A stretch of 64,000 bases of DNA, from contig BRXU01000014.1 in NCBI GenBank assembly GCA_030267565.1, forward strand, positions 434,001 through 498,000, read 5' to 3'. Every line of letters starts with the position of its first letter. The stretch's first letter is position 1. This DNA is from Pleodorina starrii. Taxonomy: Eukaryota; Chlorophyta; Chlorophyceae; Chlamydomonadales; Volvocaceae. The notes under the pieces are model-generated. The model saw nothing but the letters and a program-made list of their open reading frames with translations. It was not told the origin of the DNA and searched no databases. Shown one piece after another: positions 36,483 to 45,219 of this stretch. A program made the position numbers and the translations under genes.

Positions 36483-38080
36483 TAGTAGTTGTAGGCGGGC
36501 AGGGAGGGAGGTATAAAGAAAAAATCGCAGCGGAGAAGGAGACGGCGAGGGAGGGAGGGAGGGAGGAAGGTGAGGAGGAAGGAGGGGAAGAACGGAGAGG
36601 CAGGGCGCTGGAGGCGGCGGAGGGGCGGTGTGGAGTGGTGTGGTGTGTGTGTGTGGGGGGGGAATGACGGAGCGGGGGGGAGCTGCAACGGAGGCGGCGG
36701 GGGCCGGAGGGAGGAGGGTAAGAAGAACAGTAGAAATGAAGCCAGAGAGGTTGGTGGGATGAAGGGAAGGGGCGCGGCGTCTGGGTGGTGGTTTTTGTCG
36801 CATGTTGAAGCGGGGGGAGGGGGAGGGGGGAGGGGAACGTCCTCCGGCGTCTGTCCTGCCCTCCTCTGCACCTTTGGTGGTTCTCAACGCATGTGCCTTT
36901 TTTAAGTGCACGCAACCGAGTTTGGGTGCCTTTCTGCATTGCATCAGGGGGAGAAAGGTAGAGCGCCCGCTTAATTGTTTTACATCTGTTTGAGTTCACT
37001 CGGGTACGACACGGTAGTTTGTTAGTTGCCGTCCGTTTGGGTGCTGTGGGTTTTTGGGTTCTTCAGTCGAGAGGTCCCTCGCGCTTCTGTGGCACGGCAA
37101 CAACAACTGGAGGAAGGAAGAAGAAGACGAATTCGCGCATATAACGGGTATATACCTTAACTTTCATTCAGGCTTTTCACCCTATTGTTTTGCACCTGTG
37201 TGCGTATGCGCGTGTGTGTGTGTGTCCCTGTGTGTCATTGCGCTGGGAAGGAAGGAGCGGGCGGCATTGCATGTCGGCATTGCATGACCAGGAAGAGGTC
37301 CGAAGAACCCTTGAGACTTTTTTTCACGCGCACCCAATTGTAATAAGATAACCGCTTGGTCCTTACAAATGAACAGACGAACGAATGCCATCGGTTACAG
37401 CGGGCTCACCAGCACCCCCCCCCCAACACACACACGCACACACATCCCACCTGCCACCCCCTTCTCACCCGATGACACTCTCCAGAGCCTCAAAACAGAA
37501 ACACAATCAACGACCCCGACGCACCCCAAAAAGCGAACAAACCAACGAGGGCCAGCCACACATACACAGGAGCGCATTCCCGATCACTGCAGTACGACGC
37601 GCCGTCGTACATTTTACCCGTACACACCCGCCGCAAGTGCGCGGCCCCCTCATCCCCCCTTCATCCAGCCCAGCACACCGAAGTCAGACTCCGGGACTTG
37701 CAAACACGCGAGCCGGTCTACGGTATACCTCCCCGCTGCTAAAAGTGACAACCCCCCACTTCTGCAGGCGGAAAGGATTCCTCTGATACCGGTACGTTAC
37801 CGTTCACGGGCTCCGGCCTATACGTGGATCCCCCCCCCCCTGCCTGCGGCCCAGTCGAGAGCCGCCCACACCCATACATCTGTCAATTCGCGGTAGCCCG
37901 CCCCTCCAAAGTCGCAACGCATGCCCTGCCGCCGCCGCCGCCGCCGCCTCTTCTCCTTCCCTGGAGCCCAAGCGCCGTTCCTTCAGGGCTTGTCAGCGGC
38001 GCTTAGCTATGGGGATTCCTTTACCCCTGCAGCCACGTCTTTTGTGAACATCTTACGCGAGAAATTTTTTCCCAGATCGG
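36483..38080. other. SAC1 3' flank and intergenic DNA
   Basis: The stretch is GA-rich just after the SAC1 stop (polypurine runs to ~36830) and ordinary sequence after that, with CA-rich tracts near 37420-37450. A plus-strand frame from about 37921 to 38121 changes from Arg-rich to ordinary residues near 37970, where base composition also shifts; it may mark the left edge of the less GC-rich island. No gene is supported. Confidence 0.4.
37339..37343 (+). terminator. Candidate polyadenylation signal TGTAA of SAC1
   Basis: This is the first TGTAA noticed after the SAC1 stop at 36482, giving a 3' UTR of about 860 bases. It is consistent with the volvocine poly(A) signal but only a five-base match. 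Confidence 0.4.
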
Positions 38081-38083
38081 GAG

Positions 38084-38380
38084 ATGTTCGCAGCCTCTAC
38101 TCAGGAAACATGGACTTTTAAGGATGTGTTTAGTCTTTTGATTCTCAGCAAGGTTATACCAGTCGTGCCACTGCCATATTATAAAGAGGATACCGGGACA
38201 GTATATGCACGTGTTCATGTGAAGAACGCAAAAGATGTTGTGGATATGCTTGAGAAGACTCAGGATCTAGACTATTATTTCATAAATGAAAATAAAGACG
38301 TTGCCGACGAAGTACGCAGGTATATCATTCGTTCCATCCATGCACATTATTGTAATACGTATATGATGTCCAACACATAA
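38084..38380 (+). CDS. Short hypothetical ORF in a less GC-rich island (98 codons)
   Basis: The reported frame opens with ATG at 38084 and ends at 38380. The residue mix (Asp, Lys, Val, Tyr; e.g. YYKEDTGTVYARVHVKNAKD and DMLEKTQDLDYYFINENKDV) looks like a real soluble protein and contrasts with the Ala/Arg/Pro spurious frames around it. It is intron-less, and the DNA is visibly less GC-rich than the host genes. No motif is recognised. It could be the remnant of a longer gene, because a plausible companion frame ends just upstream at 38121. A foreign (for example large-virus) origin is an inference from composition and neighbours. Confidence 0.4.
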   Translation: MFAASTQETWTFKDVFSLLILSKVIPVVPLPYYKEDTGTVYARVHVKNAKDVVDMLEKTQDLDYYFINENKDVADEVRRYIIRSIHAHYCNTYMMSNT

Positions 38381-38878
38381 TTCACCGGACAGGCCAGGGG
38401 GCGGGTAGGAAAGAAGTAAAGACACCCCATGCTCAAAATCGAAAGATCTTTGCATAAGGAGCCCAAAAATGCTTTCAAAAATGGATTTGGACCTGGATAG
38501 GAAAAGGTATAGCCTGCCAAAGTTGGTTGTACGTACGGCAAGGGGGGAGGGGGGGGCGGGTCTGGGTATCGGAGACTTTCTTCCTTACCCTTTCCAACTT
38601 TTTCAACAATGCCTAGATTGTAAAACTAACTCCACAGAGCAATTCCTTAGTGTAATATCTATCGTTTCCGCTTATCAGAGGTACTATAGCGTGTACTGGG
38701 TGTAGCCGGCGGTCCTCTTTATTACATACATGCTCATGTCAAGTGACGGCTATGCATGGTCGATAACGACAAACCAACATCGTCTCCAATAAAGACAAGG
38801 GGTTGGTGTCGGCTTCCTTGAAGCCGGAAAAAGGGCGGGGCCCCACTAAATCCGTACGGGTTAAGTTGAGTGCTAGGG

Positions 38879-39140
38879 CGGCGAGGGCGTGAAATGTGAG
38901 AGTGTCGACATTCCTGCTGATAGACAGCCAGAGCTTTTTCCCGAAATGCCTGCTAGCCGAGTCGTTATCAAGGCCTGCCGGCGCCGCGCGAAGCGCGTCA
39001 TCCCGTCGGGTGCATGAGCGCATGTGCGCATCGACCGAAATACGGCATTTCCAAAGCGAGCGGCGAGGGCGTCAACTGTGAGAGTGTCGCATCGACATTC
39101 CTGCTGATAGGCAGCCAGAGGTTTATATCTGAAATGCCTT
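38879..39140. repeat. Direct repeat pair of ~75 bp
   Basis: The segment 38879-38953 (GCGGCGAGGGCGTG, then TGAGAGTGTCGACATTCCTG, then a CCGAAATGCCT-type end) recurs with small changes at 39059-39139. On the minus strand both copies translate to LWL-x-ISRNVD-type peptides, so a coding origin is possible. The function is unknown. Confidence 0.7.
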
Positions 39141-39309
39141 CGGCTTCAGCAATCCGACCCATGTTTAGCATCGCGCGCCGTCTCGGCACTGTGCAACTCT
39201 TCCGGCCAGCGCATTGGCTGAAGTTACTTGACAGTAGACATGGAGTGTATCATTTACACATCACGCAGGCTGACTTGCCAATAGAAGGACAGCGGAACTG
39301 TTTGCGAGG

Positions 39310-40490
39310 GTAGCGACGACGTGCAGTTGCCGACGAGAGTGCACAGGCTTCGCTACTGAGGTATTCGCCGTAGAGGAGGCTTGACTGCTATAACATTAGG
39401 ACAGGGAATGTAGAAGTCCGCTGCATAGGGCTGCATCGTGCGTGCATCGGCGGCTTGGCGTCCAACAACCAGCAGTTTGCCCCTCATGGTTTGCTCCTTG
39501 CAACCTTTGTAATAGCAATATGCGTCAAGACGATCGGACCGGCTAGCAGAGCTGCTGTGGTGTGGTCGCGGGAAGAATGTTCGCAATGCAAACATAGTTT
39601 GTTTCCGAAACGAAGATTTATTTCACGCCGTCATGTCAGAATTCCACCTTAAGGAACGATGACTCTTCTGGAATTAATTATAGGCCGAGAGGTGATGGTT
39701 TGACCTCGGCCTCGGTCCATGGAGACTGCCAAACTGGTTTGTACTCATGCGATGTTGGGTTCCAATAATAAATTTACCGTGCAATAAAGAATGTAATCTT
39801 TTACTTATGGAGTCTTTCCGTTGGCCGAAAGTCTACACTTGTCCAATTACTTCCCAGAACCCAGAACCCAGAACCCAGACACGGACATGGGCAATCCTAC
39901 AGGGCGGGGCCCCCCTGGGCGCTTCGCGCTGGGGCCCCGCCCAAAAAAGCCCCGCAAGGACGAGGGTACTTTGGGTGCGGGTGGTGGTGGTGCGTAACAC
40001 GGCGGCTGGAACGTCGCATCGTAAGGTGGACATACAGGGCCCGGCCTGAGCGGCAGCGCTTCTTTTAAATGACTGCTGTCGAGTGGATTGTATTTGATAC
40101 GTTGAGACATTATTTTGTGAAGTTGGGTTTGGTTGGGTTTGGTTGTTTGTTGGGAAATGGACAAACATGAGCAATACGGCTTCCGTTCGGCACTCTTTAC
40201 TTGCATTCGCGTACAATGTTATATGTTCATGACCGAAATGACAGGATTTCGTTAGTTGCGATGGTGGTTTGAAACAAAAACGCGTTTTTTTATGACAGCC
40301 GCACAGCTAGCGTCGTACCGTACGGCAGGGGTGGGGGGGGTCTGAGGTGGTCGGCCAACATTTTTAGCATGGGGTTTGAAACTATTTTTCTTACCCCCCC
40401 CCCTGGACAGGCAGTTTTTTGCCCGGCACCACCAGTCGGCAATTCGTCGGCCTGCAAAAAACAGACCGGCCTCAAGAGCAAACGCTACGT
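39310..40490. other. Intergenic stretch without a supported gene
   Basis: It contains a short tandem CCCAGAA repeat (39854-39880) and a GC-rich hairpin-like segment at 39903-39950 (GGGCGGGGCC facing GGCCCCGCCC). Otherwise it is mixed AT/GC sequence with only short unconvincing ORFs. Confidence 0.4.
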
Positions 40491-40495
40491 AAGTC

Positions 40496-40702
40496 GGGGT
40501 ACCAGGGTAGCTAACTTATGATAAAATTCACTAGGATTCACTAGAATTGTAGTACAGCCACGTTGTTAGCTCACAGCAATCCTAGTGAATTCCTAACTAA
40601 GTTAGCCACCCCGCGGGGTACGGAATTATTGTAGTACAGCCACGTTGTTAGCTCACAGCAATCCTAGTGAATTCCTAACTAAGTTAGCCACCCCGCGGGG
40701 TA
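40496..40702. repeat. MITE-like palindromic repeat with a tandem 82-bp unit
   Basis: A unit beginning TTGTAGTACAGCCACGTTG and ending CCACCCCGCGGGGTAC occurs twice in tandem (40547-40621 and 40629-40702). The segment 40496-40545 (GGGGTACCAGGGTAGCTAACTTA, then ATTCACTAGGATTCACTAG) is an imperfect reverse complement of the unit's end, so the whole block has terminal inverted symmetry like a small foldback element. No coding capacity. Confidence 0.65.
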
Positions 40703-40932
40703 CTCGGGTGTAATTTAATATTACCTAGATCCTCGTCGTCGCTTAGTGCCTCACAAGGGCTCCGTTTTGGCTAAAGAGCGGCTGCACGTCGGGACCGTTG
40801 GAAAACACCGATACTCCTTGCTTGAGACAGCAACTACGACGTTGACCATAACGACAAAAATTGAGCCTCAAATGTCTTTTTCCGAGGAGCACCCCCTCAG
40901 GAGGCCCCTATACAAGTACAGCATCTCTGACC

Positions 40933-41922
40933 ATGTTGCGCAGACCCGGATTCTTCACGTGCAAAGTGTATGAAACCATCAAGTGGAGGGCATTGGAGCA
41001 AGGCGGTGTCGTTTTCGGCGGTTTCGTGCGTGACAGCATTTACCAAAGCGACCACGAAGACAAGTTCTACGATGCCATACAAGAGGTCCACGGGCACGAG
41101 TTATCAGGTAAGGAATTTCATCGCATTTACGATGATCCACATACGATGCCAGAGCTGAGTGGTCGGTTCCTGACGCCCCGTAACATCGACGTGATGTTCT
41201 TCGACCCTGAGGACTTCAAGAACTTCAAGGAAGCGATCAAGCTCCCTGATCATGGGCGCGTGATGACGGTGTCCAACGAGGATAGTGAGGTAAACGACAA
41301 ATACACGTCCAACTTGATGCCTGGCTGGTCCCTGGTGAGGCAAGTCTACACCGTGGAGGACGTACAGTGGATATTCGACTACTCGGACTTCAAGTTCCAC
41401 GTCGATGTGCTGGTAAGGACCCAGTCGGAGTCCGAAACGACGCCCTTCCTAGGCAAGGACTTCCTGTGCAACCGCCTTACCATGTAGCTCACCCCCGGCC
41501 GGAAGGTGAGGTACGGTATGATTGACGGTTACCCAAACGCATTCGAGGAGATGGAAGCCGCTCTTATGGCATGCGCGCAAGCCAAAGAGCGCATTGCGGA
41601 GTACATCGGTGGCGAGCTGACGGGTCTCATGATGCAGCGTGTGCGCAAGATGCTCTCGGATGGGTTTACCCTGACGGGCCTTGAGACCACACTGCAGCCA
41701 ATGGATGACATGGGCACCTGCCCCATCTGCACCGAGGAAGACATGCAGCTGTTCCGCAACCGCACGTGCCAGCAACACGAATTTTGCGGCAAGTGTACCA
41801 GTCGCCTGTTTTGCCAGGTGGAGAAGCAGGTGACGTGCCCCATGTGCAGGAAGCCATGGGAGGCCCTGACGCACATGGACAAGTGGCGCCTCGGCACCTC
41901 CCTCTCCGAACCTATGTCGTAG
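40933..41922 (+). pseudogene. Nucleotidyltransferase-like plus RING-finger ORF, interrupted by one in-frame TAG
   Basis: An intron-less plus-strand frame runs from ATG 40933 to TAG 41485-41487 and resumes in the same frame to the stop at 41920-41922 (about 329 codons). The first part has GGVVFGGFVRDSI and later RNIDVMFFD, a spacing like the GG-x-VRD and D-x-D elements of nucleotidyltransferase-fold proteins. The C-terminal part has CPIC, CQQHEFCGKC and CPMC, a C3HC4 RING finger suggestive of E3 ubiquitin ligase activity. The TAG is the only defect seen, so this is a pseudogene, a readthrough gene, or an assembly error. A frame shifted by one base (40746-40973) may hold the true N-terminus. 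This two-part architecture is reminiscent of large algal DNA virus proteins; that is an inference without database support. Confidence 0.6.
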
Positions 41923-42233
41923 GCTATGTCGCAGGTCCCCCGTGTATCCCCGTTGAGTCCCATACGTAGCACATACGTATATGTCGTATATGTCGTATAT
42001 GTCGTAGTTCGTACATGTGTGTGTGTCCTCTTTTGGAAGATCATTGCAGTGGAATCATCGAAATCGGACCACCACGCCGGAAATCGGACCTCCTCAGATG
42101 TCGTCGCCGCTCCCACATACCTTGAGAGATGGACAACGAAGCAATGGACAATCCTCTGGACAAAGCAGGACCGTGAGACGTCAGGCTGATAAATAGGGAC
42201 CTGGACCGAACCACTTTAAAAGACACTGGACCG
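41923..42233. other. Short convergent gap between RING ORF and X copy A
   Basis: About 310 bases of less GC-rich DNA lie between two convergent stops. They contain three ATATGTCGT-type units (41972-42010) and two GAAATCGGACC repeats (42058-42090). No gene. Confidence 0.5.
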
Positions 42234-42915
42234 TCATGGATATTTAGGATACGTAACCTTTCGTCCTCTCTGTCGTGTCCTTGGTGTGGCTGTCGCTTTC
42301 TGTGCGGTTTTACGTTTTTTCGGTATAGCTAGTGGGCGTCTCTTTGCGCCACTACCCACCTCCTGTGTCTGCCCCACTGCTGTTCTAAGAGTTCTAGGAG
42401 TTCTAGGAGTTCTAGGAGTTTTATTATTCGTGTAGCAGTCTTAGTTGCTAAAGGCCACTCGAGTTGTTTGTACAGGTGTAGCTTAGGCTCTTATAGCCTA
42501 GCCGCACTGTCGTACAGCTGCTACACTCTCCCCCCTTTGAAGGGAGACCGTCCCGGCTCCCGTGTTATTGGGATCCGAGCCTGTGTGCTCACCATTACCT
42601 ACCCCTACCATGCTCCTCAGAGAACCTGAGGTATGGTCCTAGAGCGTCTCTGGACTCCTACAGATAGGTCTCGATACCAATGTAGCAGTCTTAGTTGCTA
42701 AAGGCCACTCGAGTTGTTTGTACAGGTGTAGCTTAGGCTCTTATAGCCTAGCCGCACTGTCGTACAGCTGCTACAATTCGGAACGAGTCTTGTTGCGGCT
42801 GTCGCTTTCTTTGCGGTTTTACTTTTTTGAGAAAGCGTTCGCCGTACGGAGACCGTCTTGGGAACAATGCCCAAAGCGCGTGCGGGGCCCCTTCTAGGGG
42901 CGGGTTTAAACAGTC
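42234..42915 (-). pseudogene. Protein X, copy A: basic repetitive C-terminal part, split by a TRIM
   Basis: A minus-strand frame opens near 42915, runs to 42776, is broken by the 345-bp TRIM at 42431-42775, and continues from 42430 to the TGA at 42236-42234. The frame is continuous across the insertion with one target-site copy. The product is Lys/Arg/Thr-rich: a TPRTPRTPRT repeat (from 9-bp TTCTAGGAG units on the plus strand), then AVGQTQEVGSGAKRRPLAIP and a basic tail like a DNA-binding or nuclear-targeting end. The same ATRLVPN and AVGQTQ segments recur in copy B at 50.3-50.6 kb, so the two are paralogues. The N-terminal part is missing here; the frame is closed by a TGA upstream of 42915. 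No known family recognised. Confidence 0.55.
42431..42775 (-). mobile_element. TRIM (terminal-repeat retrotransposon in miniature), 345 bp
   Basis: Two direct 95-bp LTRs (42431-42525 and 42681-42775, identical by eye) start TGTAGCAG and end CTGCTACA and flank a 155-bp non-coding core. A 5-bp target duplication ATTCG lies at 42426-42430 and 42776-42780. Reading the minus strand, the core begins TTGGTATCGAGACC, a primer-binding site for an initiator-tRNA-like 3' end, and finishes AAAGGGGGGAGAG, a polypurine tract. The element is therefore oriented minus and needs proteins supplied in trans. It interrupts protein X copy A. Confidence 0.9.
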
Positions 42916-43110
42916 AATGGTCAGTACGAATCTAACTGTCAGAGCCGATACGGGATTGCCAACTCCGCACAACAACGGGACTCTGTCTGAACCCACACTA
43001 ACGTCAAGAAACCAACACTTGCCGGAGAGTGAACGTGGAAATGGGGCTTGGGTGGCCCCGTCGTCACGTGACTCGCGCCAAGCCTGCGCCCGTGACCACG
43101 GGTGCCTTAA

Positions 43111-43514
43111 TGTAGCAAGCTACATTTCCCTTAGGAATATTACAGTAATAAATATAAACAACAATAATTCATTTACGCAATAATGCGAAGAGCGCGCCCC
43201 GCGGGACCGCGTTGCGCGCCAACTAACTCAACGAACCTGAAGCGACCCTACCACTGGTCCCAACCATAGATCAGTGTCGTACAGACATCTTAGCCGGCAG
43301 GTGGAGCCGAGATATAAGTCACCCGGGTGTAGTGTTCCGGCCAGTCATTGAGTAACCACATTTACTCGGTGGCCAGGGTTCAAGACCCTGCTGACACCTA
43401 AGAGCTTCCGCTATCTCACGTATGCTTCTAGGCCTTCTGCGGAGACTCGCCGACTTTGTCGTCACTCTCTTCAGCAAGTCCACAATGACGGTAAGTGCCT
43501 AGACGCTTACTACA
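43111..43514 (+). repeat. Gypsy 5' LTR
   Basis: 404 bp, TGTAGCAAGC to CTTACTACA. It should carry the promoter in U3, and a TATAAG-like motif occurs at 43313-43318 (GATATAAGTC). A GGTTCAAGACC segment near 43377 resembles a pol III B box, probably by chance. Confidence 0.93.
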
Positions 43515-43515
43515 A

Positions 43516-43528
43516 CTGGTATCGAGGG
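43516..43528 (+). other. Gypsy primer-binding site
   Basis: CTGGTATCGAGGG directly follows the 5' LTR. TGGTATC is the standard start of a PBS complementary to the 3' end of an initiator methionine tRNA (ending GAUACCA). The same TGGTATCGAG occurs in the TRIM. Confidence 0.75.
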
Positions 43529-43584
43529 TCAGTGTTTCGATCCTCTCTAACATCTAACCATCAGGCTATAAGCCACCAGCCAAT

Positions 43585-45219
43585 ATGGCATCCAATTTCA
43601 CTCCCGAAGAACGGGAATTATTTAAAAAATTCAGACGTGTAATGCGCCAAATTGCGGCTGAAAAGGCTCGTCGGGCGAAAGAGTCCGCCGATGCCGATGG
43701 CCATCAACAAACCGAAGGCCTCGAGCCGGGCGCAACAACTGAAATCACTAACACTGAAAATGCTGCTGCTGCTGCCAATGACCCCCAGATGGTGGTGGAC
43801 ACAGTCGACGGCGCGGCGCAGCCTGGCGGCTCCACGCAGTCACCGGCCGACGCGGCCCGGGCTGCAGCCCTCGCCATTAGGCAGAAGGAGGTTCAAGAGG
43901 CCATGCGGAACGACACGCCTAGGAAGGTCGAGGCCCTCAGTGTCGACGTTGTCAAGATCCACGCGACACTGGCCGAGACCGTAGCCAACCAGGCGGATGT
44001 CAACGGCAAGGTCGCCACGACGTTGGAGGCCTTGCAGGCAGCCGTCCTGAGAATTGAGACCTTCATAATGGCGGAGAAGGCCAAGGGGAACGCCAACGAC
44101 CCCCGTTTGAATCGCATTAAGGATATTGCGATTCAGTGCCTCAAGTCGCCCCTGGCGGCTTTGGGCAAGGAGAAGGTCGCGAGCACGGTGGTGGAGCTGG
44201 CCACCGCTGAGAGCATCAACCCGCCGGCGACGGTGGAGGAGGTCCTCGCCCACTGGGCGGAGATCGAGGACGACGCCACGTACAAGGCCGTCACCTCCGG
44301 CGCGGGCGCGAGCAACGCCAACACCCCCTTGAAGACTCCCAGGCCGGGTGAGGTGAGCCAGAAGCGCGTCCCTCAGCCAACCAAGTTTTCGGGGAAGAAA
44401 GATTCGCACATCACGTGCACCAAGTCCTGGTTTGACCTGCTGATGCAGTATTTCGACCTGATGCAAATGGATCCACTAGAGCACTTTGTCTACTTTGTCA
44501 CGGGCAAAGCGCAAGAGTGGGCCACTGACAAATTCAACATGCACAAGTCGGGCGTCAAACCGCTCACGCGCGAGTCGTTGCGCACTGAATTCTTGCTTTC
44601 ATATGGCGATGCGCAACGCAACACTGGCATGGCGGCTCGTGACCGCTTGCACGCGCAAGAGCACAGCATGCAGTCGGACGAGTCCGTACCGCAGTACACC
44701 CAGCGTTTCCACGAAATCATTCGCGAGGCCAAAGACATGAGCACTAGCGACAAAATTTCGTGGTACATTAAGGGCTTAGTCCCAGCGCTGCGGGGCCGGT
44801 GCGCGACCGACGATGAGGGCAAAGACTGGCAGGACTTGGACAAACTCACGCTTTACGCAGTGGGCCAGGAGGTTCGGTGGAAAGCCGCTAAGGAGAAGGC
44901 TCAATTGGCTGCCTTCAACGCACAGCACACCACGCCGAAGGCCCAAAATTCCTCTAAGACCAAGCGCCCTCCCTCCAATCCCGCTCCCCAAAAGCAGGGC
45001 GACAAGTCGCAGGGCGGCATGGCTTCTTTTAAGAAGCCGCGGACGGACGGCAAGGGCGACAGCAAGCTGGCGCCCAACCAGTGCCGCATCTGCCGGGCTT
45101 TCAAGAAGCCCTCGGAGACCTGGTCGGACCACAAGGCCGAGTGCATCAAGAATCAGCGCTCAGCGCTGGACAAGAAGATGGCGCACCTGGCCCGCCTGGA
45201 GAACCAGATGGAGGAGTAG
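43585..45219 (+). CDS. Gypsy Gag polyprotein
   Basis: 544 codons from ATG 43585 to TAG 45217-45219. The N-terminal ~100 residues are charged and helical. The central part (about 250-440, containing WFDLLMQYFDLMQMDPLEHF and AKEWATDKF-like sequence, then PQYTQRFHEIIREAKDMS) is the retrotransposon capsid region. A basic linker precedes a single zinc motif, C-x2-C-x12-H-x3-C (CRICRAFKKPSETW to HKAEC), instead of the usual CX2CX4HX4C knuckle. Gag assembles the virus-like particle and packages RNA. The TAG is followed in the same frame by pol with no other stop, so Gag-Pol is likely made by readthrough. The context is GAG-GAG-TAG-CGG. Confidence 0.93.
   Translation: MASNFTPEERELFKKFRRVMRQIAAEKARRAKESADADGHQQTEGLEPGATTEITNTENAAAAANDPQMVVDTVDGAAQPGGSTQSPADAARAAALAIRQKEVQEAMRNDTPRKVEALSVDVVKIHATLAETVANQADVNGKVATTLEALQAAVLRIETFIMAEKAKGNANDPRLNRIKDIAIQCLKSPLAALGKEKVASTVVELATAESINPPATVEEVLAHWAEIEDDATYKAVTSGAGASNANTPLKTPRPGEVSQKRVPQPTKFSGKKDSHITCTKSWFDLLMQYFDLMQMDPLEHFVYFVTGKAQEWATDKFNMHKSGVKPLTRESLRTEFLLSYGDAQRNTGMAARDRLHAQEHSMQSDESVPQYTQRFHEIIREAKDMSTSDKISWYIKGLVPALRGRCATDDEGKDWQDLDKLTLYAVGQEVRWKAAKEKAQLAAFNAQHTTPKAQNSSKTKRPPSNPAPQKQGDKSQGGMASFKKPRTDGKGDSKLAPNQCRICRAFKKPSETWSDHKAECIKNQRSALDKKMAHLARLENQMEE
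45217..45219 (+). promoter_or_regulatory. Candidate readthrough stop codon (TAG) between gag and pol
   Basis: The frame before and after this TAG is identical and open for 5.8 kb in total. The first pol ATG in frame is 138 bases downstream, leaving an open, stop-free linker. The next codon is CGG, and CGG after a stop is a known leaky context for UGA. No frameshift is needed. Confidence 0.6.

Noticed and set aside
43377..43390. tRNA-like B box (GGTTCAAGACC) in the Gypsy LTR
   Set aside because: No A box, acceptor stem or cloverleaf could be fitted around it; probably chance.
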